64,000 nt of DNA from Pleurotus djamor (taxonomy: Eukaryota > Basidiomycota > Agaricomycetes > Agaricales > Pleurotaceae). Below are positions 10,548 to 22,351 of the stretch, in pieces. The DNA lies in the NCBI GenBank assembly GCA_029747585.1, contig JAPEVF010000118.1, positions 40,080-104,079 of the forward strand. Direction: 5' to 3'. Within the stretch, counting starts at the first letter, position 1, and the number at the start of each line of letters is the position of its first letter. The position numbers were made by a program, and so were the translations under genes. Below the pieces are notes generated by a model. That model saw only the letters and a program-made list of their open reading frames with translations, had not been told where the DNA came from and made no database searches.

Positions 10548-13161
10548 ATGGCTGCTTCGCGAGGGATATTCGTCGCATTGAACGTGCTCGCTGTCGTCGA
10601 GGCGGTGCGCGGTGCCCAGTTGACTTCGCATCCTTTGCAACACACGTCGGACGCCTTGTGGGCCGGGCTCAGGTCGGAGGTGCAGGGTCGCTTGTATGAG
10701 GGCGCTCCAATGGCAAAAACTTGCTTTGACGATCCGGAGTTGGAGGAGTGTCATGTGGTCAGAGCAACTTACGGCGACGAAAGTGAGTTCTCATATTGCT
10801 CTTCAAAGAGCTCGCCACTCAATAGCATACATCCTAGCATCGAGGTCGAACGTATTTGGCGGGTACATCAACACGCAATGGGAGACATGCCAGGTCACTG
10901 GCGAGCAGTGTCTTCTGGACTACACGAACCCGAATTCGACGCTACCAACGTCACCTCCGAATAAATGCAAGCTGGGGAGCATTTCGAATCACTACGTGAG
11001 GCATCGACTTTATGCTGCCAACTCGCGTAGTACTGACTTCTTTCTAGATCGATGTGCGCTCGCCAAGGGATATTACAAAGGCGTTCAAGTTTTCGAAGAA
11101 GACTGGGGTCCCAATCGTCGTCAAAAACACCGGGGTGAGTTCAGCTGTTTACTGCGCTGCTTTGAGACGCTGAAGCGAACGACTCTAGCATGACTACAAG
11201 GGTCGTAGCAGCGCACCGTCGTCCTTGGCTCTCTGGGTATGTCCTGATACTCGTTCTGGTATCGCATGGATGCTGATTGACCACGGCTAGACCCACAACT
11301 TGAAAAACGTAACGTATATGCGACATTTACCACGCATACATGCTGAACAACCATGCTAGATGTCGTACCATCCCTCATTTGTACCTTCAGGCTGCCCTCG
11401 CACAAAGTCTAGTCCCGGAATGACAGTCGGAGTAAGCTCAGAACGCGCTTCACCTTCTAGCCTTGATCTAAACCGTGTTTCTAGGCAGGTACTCAATGGG
11501 GAGAAGCTTATGCCTTCGCCGAAGCCCACAATATCACTGTGGTGGGTGGTAGCGACAAAAATGTGGGCGTCGTCGGTGGGTGGTTGCAGGTACATTTTTC
11601 GTCCCTCTCTCATCTACCATCAACATCACTCATCAGATGGATATGGCTGTGTAGGGCGGTGGTCATGGAGCGCTATCGAATGTTATGGGCCTGGGTGTTG
11701 ATCGGGTGGTGCGTTACAGCGTTTCCTCGGCCGGGTATGCTTTCTCACCGACGGTGTAGCTCGAATACAAAGTCGTTACGCCTGATGGCGTTCTCAGGAC
11801 GGCGAATATGTGCCAACACCAGGACCTATTTTTCGCGCTCCGAGGCGGTAAGGCTTCTGCGCCCGTGTTCCGGTTTTTGTGATCGCTGATTGATTTTTAC
11901 TATTGCTGTAACTCTAGGTGGTGGTGGAACGTTTGGAGTGGTGACTGAGGCAACCATATTGGCGTCACCACAGGTTACACTTCAGGCTGTGATTCTCATA
12001 TTCCCGAGACCGCCGACTGGTACACAGTCCAACATCACGCGTGATATGTTCACGGTTATGGTGAACAATACCGTTCGCTGGGCTGAAGAGGGGTGGGGTG
12101 GGATCGCGAATGGCTTCACTGCGATATACATTAACCCTCTGCTGTCGCCCGAGCAGGCTGCTGTGTCGATGAAGCCATTGATTGATTTTGGTAATAATGC
12201 GTCTGCTCGCGTTATCGTCACCGAGTTCCCCAGCTGGGGAGCGTACTTTAACTTCTTTGCCAACAGCTTCGTCGCTGTAAGTGCCTTTTCTTTCGTCCCT
12301 ATTGGCATCACTCATGCTTACTTTGTTTAGGCTGTCGGACAGAGCCTTGCGCTTGCTTCCCGGCTAGTCAACGAAGACAACTTTGCCTCCCCTGCGAACC
12401 AAAAGGACCTCGTCGACGCTCTCGTTGCCGCCAACACAGCAACCAGCAGCCTCATCCTCCTGATTTCCCCGCCGTACAAATTCTCCAAGGATGGAGTGGC
12501 GAAGCATATCAAGGCGAACGATGAGAACACTAGTGTTACCCCGTTTTGGAGATCTAGGTACGTAACAGAGTTTTTTTGTGAGGTGGTTGACGTCAATTTT
12601 CGTTTTTTGTTTGTAGTCTGTTCCATACTACGGTTGTCTCCCCGTGGAACTGGAACGCGACGTTGGAAGAGAAGAAGGCGCAGTATGATCGGTCGTCGGC
12701 TGCGATGGCTCCGCTGAGGAAGATTACGCCTGATGCTGCTTATGTTGTGAGTTTCCCTTCCTCCCGCCTCCTCCTCCTCCTCCTTCTCCGTCTCCTATCG
12801 AACGCATCACAAGGCTGACCGCCCTCCCTTATTTTGACGATGTAGAACGAAGCGGATGTTCATGAAAAAGACCATGAGCGGGTGTTTTGGGGGAAGCATT
12901 ACCCGGAGTTGCTGAGGATTAAGAGGAAGTAGTAAGTCTCCTCTCTTCTCCCCTCGTGCTGGGGTATTCTAGAGTAAGTGACGGGTTGCTGATTGGTTGG
13001 TTTTCGATGGCATTTAGTGATCCGCATCATTTGTTGGATTGTTGGCATTGTGGTAGGTCTCCTCCCCGTCAGTTTGTTATGTGGGATGGCTGACGGGGTA
13101 TTTTTGCTTTTTGGTAGTTGGGTTCAACGAGAGATCGTCGCGGTTCTCTTGTTATATCTGA
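10548..13161 (+). CDS. Secreted FAD-linked oxidoreductase, BBE-like (VAO/PCMH family)
   Basis: Fifteen exons: 10548-10782, 10838-10995, 11048-11134, 11189-11236, 11291-11308, 11360-11431, 11485-11589, 11655-11708, 11760-11847, 11918-12276, 12331-12557, 12617-12746, 12846-12931, 13018-13052, 13118-13161. They encode 581 residues in one frame. Residues 1-22 look like a signal peptide. The PCMH FAD domain shows VPIVVKNTGHDYKG (His161, the expected 8-alpha-histidyl FAD site), WLQGGGHGALSNVMGLG and LRGGGGTFGVVTEATI. The C-terminal BBE-type motif is KYDPHHLLDCWHC. The Cys expected in bicovalent BBE enzymes is replaced by VVGGSDKNVGVVGG, so flavin attachment is probably through His alone. Family members oxidise sugars, alcohols or alkaloids, and the substrate cannot be told here. 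It lies 567 bp after the lactate dehydrogenase gene on the same strand, with its own TATA box. Confidence 0.9.
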
Positions 13162-13907
13162 GTGTTCAAACCTCAGGTATTCAGCAGGTCAGGTTGGTTG
13201 CGATGGACTTCGGCCTTGGTTCCTCCCTTTCTTCATTTCGTTACGCGTTGGTTTATCTTCCTTTCTCTCCGCTTTCTCTCTCTGTCTCTCTCTCTGCATT
13301 CCGCCTCGCACACGCTACATACGCACCCGCACCCGCTTTTGAGCNTTTGAGTTTTGACTGGATCCTTCGCGTGTTGGTTACATGACCTTGTTATTTCTGT
13401 GGATACGCTTATACTTTAGAGTACGCTTTACTTATACGCTTATGGACACTTCACGGATACATGATACACGCATACTCTGGAGTAGACTTTCCCTTTGCTT
13501 TTGCGTTAAGACTGGTTTGTCGTACGTAGAGTTTGGAGTAGATTTCATGATTGAACGAACTTCCTTACTTACGTCCGGACTACCTTGAATATGAAGGAGT
13601 GGGTCGTACCATGATTTGGTTATTTCCTCCCTTTTGGACTTTGACGGTCACCTTTCGTCCTTGTTTTATACGGGTGGTACATAGAGTACATTCCCCGACG
13701 CGACCGCAGAGTCCTGAACACAGAGTCTAAGTCTCGACGCAGCACAAATTCGCTTGAGGTTGTCAGTGAGGATACAATCACGATGCACGATGGAGGACCT
13801 TCGATGGTAGGTGCTAGGCTAGGTACCGCCCAAACGTGTATTCATAGAGCGGATATTCCTACATCAACGCGATCATTGGATGTTGGACGACTTAACAGCT
13901 ATCCAGG
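13162..13907. other. Intergenic, C/T-rich
   Basis: A pyrimidine-rich stretch with TCTCTC runs lies at about 13,255-13,310 downstream of the oxidoreductase. No gene is supported. This is probably the 3' flank shared by two convergent genes. Confidence 0.35.
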
Positions 13908-15104
13908 CTATTCAGAAATGCCTAGACTTCTTCGCAACGGCTCCCACGAATGTTCGAAAGTCGTAGGATAATCATATCCGGGGAGAACAGGGGAAGTAAG
14001 ATGATTGAGATACCGGAAAGTATGGGAAAGGGGGTCGTGAGTGGATGTGCTTCTCGAATCCTTGACGTCGACGGCGACAAGGGAGGGATATCGGTCATAT
14101 AGGGTCTGTACATCGGGAAAGGGGGTGATGGGTTGGATGGGCTTTATAAGGCTTATATGGGGGTTGACCCGCGCGAGGTGGATGTAACGAAGAGATTTTG
14201 AGGGAATATTCAAGATATCTTGGATTTGGATCTGGAGTGGGTGATGAGTGAAGGTGAGCAAGCAGTGTTGTAATATTCCTGGGGACGTACGTACATCTTC
14301 GGTCTCGTCCATGGTGAACGATAGATGTAATGCTTCGATTTTCTTGAGATATGGGCAAAGCATGCAAAGCGCTTGACGTGAGGATACCCTGTGGATGAAG
14401 AGCGTGGTCAACTTGCTCATGACCATCTCCGGATTGTCTATTGAATCTTCGGAGAGATCAATCAGCGAAAGATGGCGAATAGGAGCAATCTTGAATATCG
14501 CATCTAAACCAGCAACCAGTGTGACTTCGAAAGTGTGGAGACTATCAAGGGTCGTGTTGGAAGGGAGGTAAAGAGATAGATCCGCGACTTCGCCCAGTTG
14601 TAGAGAGCGAAGTGATTTTCTTTGACTGTAGAGGAGGTTGGACAGCGGTTCGGGAGAACACATTGGTATTACGAGATGGGTGAGGGACACTGATGCTGCA
14701 ATGGACTGTGGGACAACGAGATCGTCTCCTAGGATATGGAGCAGCCGCTGCAGGCGGGGGAAGCAAGTTATCATCTTGCGATGATCACCGTAGCAGTAAT
14801 AGAATTCTTCTGCGACGAAGGTGGTGGTGTATTCACCAAGAGCTGGGTTCTCCTTGAGGGTGGAATGAAGGTAATGAACGTGGAAAGCTGAGATAGCGGA
14901 GCATGGTCCGTGTGTTGCTACCAGCCCGTCTGCGCGGGATGAGAGGTAGGATGCAGCTTGGTAGGGAATGACGATTGTTTCGTATATGAGGGGCACGACG
15001 ATGGAATACATTCCACGCGAAACGGTGAGGAGGGGACGGAGGGCATTGCGATGGGGATTTTGCGCTACGATCATTCTCCATAGTTCCGGATGAAGTACGT
15101 TCAT
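13908..15104 (-). CDS. F-box-like protein, subfamily 3 (divergent)
   Basis: The frame from 15,104 to 13,908 is fully open, but comparison with paralogues argues for a 63-nt intron at 14,232-14,294. It has a GTACGT donor and a CTCCAG acceptor, is a multiple of three and contains no stop. Spliced, the protein has 377 residues. The N-terminus MNVLHPELWRMIVAQNPHRN then RPLLTVSRGMYSIVVPLIYETI is F-box-like. Leucine-rich stretches follow (FPRLQRLLHILGDD, ASVSLTHLVIPM). The C-terminus ends FEHSWEPLRRSLGISE. Unlike its relatives it has no obvious short first exon, so an upstream start is possible. Confidence 0.65.
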   Translation of the reverse strand: MNVLHPELWRMIVAQNPHRNALRPLLTVSRGMYSIVVPLIYETIVIPYQAASYLSSRADGLVATHGPCSAISAFHVHYLHSTLKENPALGEYTTTFVAEEFYYCYGDHRKMITCFPRLQRLLHILGDDLVVPQSIAASVSLTHLVIPMCSPEPLSNLLYSQRKSLRSLQLGEVADLSLYLPSNTTLDSLHTFEVTLVAGLDAIFKIAPIRHLSLIDLSEDSIDNPEMVMSKLTTLFIHRVSSRQALCMLCPYLKKIEALHLSFTMDETEDVRTSPGILQHCLLTFTHHPLQIQIQDILNIPSKSLRYIHLARVNPHISLIKPIQPITPFPDVQTLYDRYPSLVAVDVKDSRSTSTHDPLSHTFRYLNHLTSPVLPGYDYPTTFEHSWEPLRRSLGISE

Positions 15105-15312
15105 TGTAGCAGCCCCAGAAGAGGTATGATTCTGGGCTTGTTTGTCTGGATGTTGCGTAAATATTGGAGAGGGGTCGCTTTGAGTCGTGGTTGGGAGAAG
15201 GAAACGGTCTCGGCGGCTCTTTTAGCGCGCGATGTNTTTTTTTTCTTGTACAACTCGAGTTGCATGGCACCTTTCATCGAACGGACAAAACGAACTAAAT
15301 CAGAGACATCAT

Positions 15313-15604
15313 ATGAAAACGAGAGGTTAAATATTCACCACCGTATAAATCTCCTTACAGCTTCGTAACCTCCATGTAATTATAGGCGATTTACCCATTG
15401 AACTCTGGAGGTTAATCATCGCGAACTACGACTGTCATCATCGCAGCTCTCTCTTCCCCCTCCGGTTGGCTTGCAAGAGGCTACATGGATCCATACCACC
15501 CATTGTCTGCAGTTCGCTTGCAATAGCCCCCTCAGACTCAGACGAATTTATCGACTGGGCCGCATCCCACACCGACCGCCCACGAGTCCGTATGACAATG
15601 CTCG
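15313..15604 (+). pseudogene. Truncated F-box-like gene, subfamily 1 N-terminus only
   Basis: A 13-nt first exon (15313-15325, ATGAAAACGAGAG) and a second exon (15386-15604) encode the F-box-like start: GDLPIELWRLIIANYDCHH, then LRLACKRLHGSIPPIVCSS and EFIDWAASHTD. The donor at 15,605 is in the phase used by intact paralogues. The expected third exon (starting WKP...) is absent, and the sequence from about 15,690 instead matches the 3' flank found after the gene at 32,917-34,160. The copy was therefore cut off by a duplication breakpoint. Confidence 0.6.
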
Positions 15605-15854
15605 GTTAGTCGTCTTTCCAATTGCCTTCCTTCTTATCAAACTCATCATAGCTGTTCCACGTATCCTGGGACTGTATTCTACGGGTCACTACCACTGGAG
15701 CAAGCGGTTTTACGAGCATGAAGAACGGGGTAAGGAATGCGATGGGTTGTTCCTCAGGAGCGTCTTTAGGGACATAGGAGATTTAGGGACATAGGAGAGA
15801 ATGGCGCAGACGTTACCATACGCGTGTTTTTTACACGCTCGTTACTGGTACTGG

Positions 15855-17095
15855 TTATAAAGTTATACCAAGGCCATCCATGAAAGGCTGCCACCATTGT
15901 TCGAATCGTGCTTGCCGACGTATATACGTCCGCACAGGCAGTTCGGCGTTGCTAAAGTACCGGAAAGTGGGCAAGTACGACTCAAATAGAGATGCAGCCT
16001 CCCGGTACGTAACGTCGACTGCGAGTAGCGAGGGGTACCGTTTGTAGAGCTCGCCGAGATCCATATTGACTTGAGAAGGATCAATGGTGGTGGAGGTGAG
16101 CCTACATATGTGAATGTAACATAGTGATTTCGAGGCGACATTCAAGAGGTCTTGAGGTTGAATCTACCCAGGAATCGAAGATTTTAGCTCAGTGAGACGA
16201 AAATAGAACGTATGGAGTAGAAGTTACCTCGTTGCTTTCATCCATGGTGATGGAGAGGTACAACAAGCGAAGATTCTTCAGGTATGGGGAAAGCGAGGAA
16301 AGTCCTTGTCGAGAGTATATTCTGTGGACTTGAAGCGTGAGCAGGTTGCTCAGAACTGCTTCTGGTCTCATAATTGAGTCGACTTTAAGGTCAACGACAG
16401 AAAGGTGCTGAATGGGAGCGACCCCAAATATCGCGTCCAAATTGCGAGTACGGATGACTTCAAACGTGTCTAGGCAGTTCATATTCGCGTTACTGGGCAG
16501 GAAATCCGCCAAGTCCCTGATGTGACCGCTGAGGCTGAGGAAGCGGAGCGAGTTGGTACAAGAGCATAGGAGTTTTTTCATCGTCATAGGCATGGCAAAC
16601 GGGATCTTTAGGTGAGTGAGGGTCCCAGATTCTGGGATTGACTCCAGGACAGCATCGTCAGGGCCTGTCGAAGAGAGAGAAAGGCGCTGCAGGTAGGGAA
16701 AGTAGGATATAATATTGTTGATATCCGTGGTAAGAGAGGCGGGGTTTGCTATGAAGGTGGATGCATATTCACCGAGAGCTGGATTGTGGGCGAGGGATTC
16801 ATAGAGGTGGCGAAGATGCGTAGGCGGTACCTGAGTGCATGCTCCGTAGGTGATTGACGGATCGCCTCCATCGAAATATGCGATGACGAGTGTTTCGTAT
16901 ATGAGGGGTACGACCATGTCATACATGGCGTGTGATACGGTGAGAAGAGGGTGAAGAGCGTTACGACACGGGGACCCTAGTTGTATTATGACCATCGTCA
17001 AGAGCTCTGGAGGAAGCTTGGGGACTACAGGAATCATCGAAGAAACTCAGTCTACCCTGCGCTGGAAATTAGAACAAAGGCGTACCTCGAGTCAT
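15855..17095 (-). CDS. F-box-like protein, subfamily 3 (intact)
   Basis: Exons 17086-17095, 16228-17024 and 15855-16163 have lengths 10, 797 and 309 nt, identical to the copy at 4,992-6,225, and encode 371 residues. The N-terminus MTRVPKLPPELLTMVIIQLG is followed by PLLTVSHAMYDMVVPLIYETL. Leucine-rich stretches include FPYLQRLSLSST and LSNLLTLQVHRI. The C-terminus is RFEQWWQPFMDGLGITL. It is probably an F-box substrate adaptor, by family inference. Its 3' flank (about 15,690-15,854) resembles the flank of 32,917-34,160, showing segmental duplication. Confidence 0.72.
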
Positions 17096-17507
17096 GTTGG
17101 AAAGAGACACGCATCCATCACTTGTTTGGAACGGGTCTTTGACGAGTCTGGTAAGAGCTTCAAAAACAAACAACCCTAATCCTCGATCTTCTCTTTAGCA
17201 AATTATAGGGGAGCCTCCCTTTTATCCCTTAACGTATCCACAAGGAGCCGCCCTCGCCTGCACTTTCGCCTGCCTATCGTACTCCTTACTCGCGTTGAGT
17301 GTGCTACTCTCCGCGCCATTTTATCTGATGAGAGCAAACAAACAGAGAAATTACGCCCCTTACTGAGCTCGGCCTCTCTGACCCTATAATAAGTCCCCAG
17401 GTTCAGGGTGTGAGATATAGAGCGGCATCTCCCTCTCCCTCTTCCTCATACCACCACAAACTCGAAGTTTCAAATTTGAACGGTTAAGGCGTCATACCAG
17501 AACTAAA

Positions 17508-18889
17508 ATGATAGGTCAGAGTGATCATGTCTTTCTCATGCCTAAATCAAACTAACGCAATGCACAGTAAATTTCCCAGTGGAACTTTGGGGCTTGATCA
17601 TCATGAACCACGACTCTCATGATCGTAGCTCTCTACTACACCTCCAGCTAACTTCCAAGAAGCTCCATGCGCTCCGTAACCCCCCTTATCTATAGCACGA
17701 TCTCGATAACGTTTTCGGACTCTGACGCCTTCATCAAATGGGCAACAACACTTCGTATGACCACTTTTGGTCAGTCGTTCGTTTCAACAGTCCACTTGGT
17801 CATCAAGCTGATTGGAATTCATACTGTAGCTTGGAAGCCGCAGCCTCCATTTACAAGCTTCCCCCATATTTCCATTCCGTTTCATCGCCTTCCAAAGCTT
17901 CACGCAACGTTCGCGAGCAATCCGACCCTGGCGACGTACACGAATTCACTGATCCTGAATCCCTTCTCTGGAAAGGTCCGACTCGTAGATGGATGGAGAG
18001 ATGTGGTGGAGAAAGGGTGGGACGAACTTCGCAGAATCTTACCGTTCTTCACAACGATCTCCCGCCTTTCCGTTTGTTATAATCTCAGCTTCCGACCAGA
18101 AATCCTCCGCAGTCTACCTAATCCCAGCCAGTTGACACGCCTCGAGATCTTATTCGCGGAGAGTATCAAAGCCGTTCTTGAGCTCCTCAGGCTGCACCCA
18201 AACCTTCAGTATGTCCACATCCCACTCTCGAAAAGTCTTTCAGTTCCAAAAGACCTGACCGGTGTTGTGGAGCTCCCGCGATTGTTTTCTCTGGAGGCTG
18301 GCTCGACTCTTTGGAAGGCCTTACCCCGAGTATTGTCACAGTCATCGATGAGCACGATCAGACACTTGGATGTTGACGACATCTCGGCAATCCCTCGACC
18401 TGGTCCTCTTATGAACAAGCTCATAAGCTTTCAAATATTATCTGAAGACCCATCACTTTTTGCGTCGCTCTCCCACCACCTCTGTAATGTTGAATTTGTC
18501 TCTATCCGGGGAGCAGAGACCGAGGCAAGTAGCACCACCCCTCTTGGCAAGTTGACGATCAATGTATTCACGCTGCCACCTATAAGCACGACGCCGACAT
18601 CAAATCCCTTCTAAACATCCCTTCTCCATTCCTCAAGTACATCTATCTTGAATCATGCATTCCAATTGCTACGATTCAGACATCTACCCTTGCTCTCTTC
18701 CAGAAATTCCCGAAACTAGTGTTCTTGGACATAGAAGACCTGTCTGATGAGTCTGGGGACTTATCTATGCGCTTTCTGCGCAACCAGCCGAATCCGGCGG
18801 AGCTGGCTCCCGTCCGTTTTGAGCCATTCCGGAGTTGGTGGGAGTTAGCAAACGAGGAAGTTATGATGAACCAGTATCCGTGTATGTAA
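17508..18889 (+). pseudogene. F-box-like gene, subfamily 1, with a +1 frameshift
   Basis: Exons 17508-17514 (ATGATAG), 17568-17769, 17830-18524 and 18587-18889 match the intact paralogues in order and phase. Exon 2 is one base too long: one C too many near 17,672-17,675 shifts the frame, giving an early stop in what should read LHALVTPLIYS. Downstream the family sequence continues open (FTSFPHISIPFHRLPKLHATF, then FRSWWELANEEVMMNQ at the C-terminus). The last intron (18525-18586) has a GC donor in a perfect AG/GCAAGT context. If the extra base were a sequencing error the gene would encode about 401 residues. Confidence 0.65.
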
Positions 18890-19880
18890 CCCCCTCCATC
18901 ACCAGAGACAGAGAGACGAAAGGGGAGTAAGTGGGTGGAGGCGACACAAGAGGGATTCTANGGGGGGAAAGTAACCGTACAAGCGTACAGGCGAAGAGAC
19001 GTACGTAGAGATTTCCAAGCGATATAATGGCCATCGTACACGAAGTTGAACAGGTGTTGGGCGAGCAATTAAGTATGTGGACATGACGGAGGGGAAGGAG
19101 GTACGAAACGACGAGTGTATGGGGTAGGTAAACAAGGAGCGAACAGGAGCAGAACCAAAACAAGAGAAAAGAAAAACGACCATAAATGAATGGAAAACGA
19201 GAAACGAAAGTGGGTTAAGGTCCATCGAGGAATAATAGGATTGGAACCGACGAACATCACGAAGGCCATCAAATCCCCTCCCGTACTCGATTGCCCATGT
19301 TGACTTCAGTACCTTCCTCGCATCTTAGCGTGGCGGGACCCCAATATCTTCATCGTCCTACTCATCACCACCCTTGAACCAACAGTCTCAGTCCACGCCA
19401 TTGAGGCGTGACCCTCATGACCATCGGGCTCTGCGTTAGACTGGGCTTCAGCGACAGGATCATCATCATCAGACGCTAGCACACGTAGGTGGACCCCAAC
19501 CCCCATCTTCATCGAGGTACTCGTCTATCCCGATTCTTCGAGTACCATGGGTCGCTGTTGATGATGACGGTCATCGTCCACGATGGCGTAGTGGGGACAA
19601 AAGCGATAGAGACAGGGACGGGAACTGAGACGAGATGATGGAGTCGAGGGAAGGTGGCTCGACCTCGCGGGTATGAGAGCGAGGTGACGACGAAGACAAG
19701 GCGTGGCGAGCTGCAGCATAGGTTTGAGGTTTCGCAAAGGCCACCGCGTCAACTGCGTCAACGAACCCAACCTCCGCATTGACCTCCACGTCTTCTTCGG
19801 CATCTTCATCGTCCTACCCACCACCATGACCACAGTTCCTCCTCACACCAGCCGCCTGAGCCATCTCCCAGAGAGGATGA
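18890..19880. other. 3' flank of the F-box copy, purine-rich tracts
   Basis: The plus strand is strongly purine-rich (about 18,900-19,230), which produces long low-complexity open stretches on the minus strand. I see no gene with supporting structure. A single N at 18,961 lies next to a G run. Confidence 0.35.
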
Positions 19881-22260
19881 CCCTCAGCACCGCGTCAATA
19901 CCAACTTCAGCTTAGTCGAAGTCGCTGTCACCTCGACTCTGGAGCACGTAGGTGAGCCCCCATTGACGTCCAACCTGATCGAGCCAACCACCCGTTGCGA
20001 TCGTCCCGAGCTGTGGTGATACGGGAGATGGAGGGCGGGAGCACGCTGGCATGCCACCAGTGAGTAGCCGTTGGGACTGCAAAATGCCCCTCGAAGTCGA
20101 GAGATTGTCATCAAGAAGAGGCGCCGAAAGCGGTGGAGGGTAAGAACGAGAAGAAGACGGTGGCAGATGTTGCGCAGTAGCAGCGGCTGCTTCTGTGTTA
20201 GCGATCGCCAATATGCTAGGCTTCGCACTTGAATCTCTTTCTTTTTGCGTAAAGGATGATCGATCGTGACGGTGGTGGTAGATTTCTCTGAGCATTTGCT
20301 CGATGCGATGGAGCGGTCGCGGGTGCGTAGATTGTGGCTGAGCATTGGCAGGATTAGCTGCTACTGTTGCAGCTCCTAAGGCGACAGCGGTGGAATCGTA
20401 AGGTCGCTATTCATTTGACGTCATTCATCCGGCTGTACCTACACATCGAGAAGAAAAAGGGCCAGGTCAGTATAGAGTACGTTGATTAAGGTGCAAAGAA
20501 GCAAACGACAAAAGGTATTGAGAAAACATGCGGAAACATGCCAGGGCCTGAAGAACAATAGGTCCAGTGCTTCAGCGTGAACGACACTTGCATGTCAGCG
20601 CCAACAGCAACGCCTACGCCGACAGGGAAACATGAACACGAAAACAAGAGCCTCAAATGAAGAATACCCAAAAATAACACCAGGACGCACAGAGGGAAAC
20701 AAAACGAACGCAGACTCACCTGTTTAAGAGCGCGTCAAGCTTCTCTGAACGCACTTCTCTATACCATTCTTGGACGTGTATGATCGAGCACCCACACCAC
20801 CGACAAGTCCGTTGTCCCAGCAGTTTTGTGGCCAGGAAAGTAGGAGGGACCACCATCGAAACATCCAGGACTGGGACGACGCTGAACTACCAGCAACGCA
20901 GGTACTGGAGATGTTGTGCCGGGAGGGAGCCTGTCGTAGAAAAGAAAGGCGTTAGAAAACAAAGGGAAACACGATGAGAATAAGAAAAGGGAGACTTACC
21001 TGGCGTAGCTACCTGCCCTTGAATGGCGCATGGGTGACAAATCTATANCCCCCAACTGGGCGAAAGACTGAGTGATGACGATGGTATGTAGCATCAGCGA
21101 TGAAGTCGTCTGTGCAAGCCCGCAATTAGCAAAGAATTAAGGCAAGGCCAAGACGTGGAGGACGGATCGTGAAGAGGGTAAGGAAGGAATAAGAAAAAGG
21201 AGAGAACGTACCGAAGGATACGGATTCTTGCTTTCCTACATGGGCCGTCCAGCTAGGAGAGCTGGATTGGGATGCTAAACATACTCTACACAATGTCCCC
21301 TAGTGGTCCTACCCCACGTCCTGCTGCGGTTTCCTCCCGGAATGGTGAGCGCCGACAGAGGGGTAGCTCGTGGCTGACCATACGGTCGCGTGTCCGTAAC
21401 GGGTACAAGACGACGGTTATGGTGAGGGAACGGCCGTCGGTCGTGGTGTCGTTTCGAGGTCAAGCAATCGAGCTGTGAGCCAAGGATGTCAGATTCAGAA
21501 AGACATCAACCCATAAGACCACGGGTCCGAGAAAAGAGCGAAAAGAAGAAAGAAAAAGGCAAAAAGAGAAACCGACGAAAAGTCTGACAAGGGACGAGGG
21601 AGTGAAAAAGAGTTCAGAGAGCAAACTCACCAAGTCCCTCGCCCTTAGTTCACGTATTCCTCTCGTACACGGATTCGGTATTCCCCAACGCGTATGCTGT
21701 AGCCAACCTGGCAACGTCGCGTTGCTCGACCTTCCTCTGTGTAATTGAGTGACTTCGGCGTCATTTGCGACATTTTCGGACTTCCAAGGAGAGCTTCAAC
21801 ACCAGAAACGAGAAAAGACGCGACAAGAAAGGGTGAGAATATACTTGATTCTCTGAGTCTGTGTCTCCGAGATCCTGAGATTCGAGGTTCTGGTGAGAAA
21901 CGCTGGACGAGCAGATCCAGCAGTTACTCCCATCCCATCTCCTCACGGTCCCTCTTTGAGACGACTCAGAGGGAATGTACGTAGCCCGTGATGAAGGTAG
22001 AATAGGTGACCAGAATCAGGAAAAAGTGGTTTGCGTGCAGCGCCTAGTTTGCAGGATTGAGTGCTTTCGAAGCTGTCCATATCCAGGGTAGAAGCAGCCT
22101 CAATTTTCTAATCCCTGGCATCTTCGTCGCATATTTGGGTAGTCGATGAACGTCGCATGGGAGTGTAAATGGTGAAGAGAGAGTTAAACTCCGTTTATTG
22201 GCGCTTACGCGTGTGCCGAAGGTTCAATCTCAGTCTCAACTCCGAAGGGGTGACAGGAGG
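19880..22260 (-). repeat. Duplicated module, copy 1: decayed unknown minus-strand gene
   Basis: Segments of this region recur, diverged, at about 24,900-27,470. Shared landmarks on the plus strand include the block around TCCCGG-ATGGTGAGCGC (21,337 vs 26,540), the CCGAGGTCC/CCGAGATCC block (21,867 vs 27,098) and CCGAAGGGGTGACAGGAG (22,240 vs 27,451). On the minus strand several exon-like blocks align between the copies, for example a last exon ending about 19,912 with LHRIEQMLREIYHHRHD against LHRNEQMLGPIYPRRHG. Stops and frame shifts interrupt both copies. I do not recognise the protein. The module follows an F-box subfamily 1 gene in both cases, so gene plus module were duplicated together. 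Confidence 0.5.
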
Positions 22261-22351
22261 CGACCTACTCCCAGTCGTCATTGATTGGCGCTGTGTCAAG
22301 CTTCTTCAACCAAAACATCCACTGAAAATCTCGAGGCCGTTCTACCACAGA

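Noticed and set aside
13118..13385. Plus-strand frames after the oxidoreductase with Leu/Ser runs
   Set aside because: They overlap the true last exon (ending 13,161) in the wrong frame and continue into a TCTCTC tract.
18861..19272. Overlapping minus-strand frames with hydrophobic stretches
   Set aside because: Same cause: low-complexity C/T-rich sequence read in three frames at once, with an N inside.
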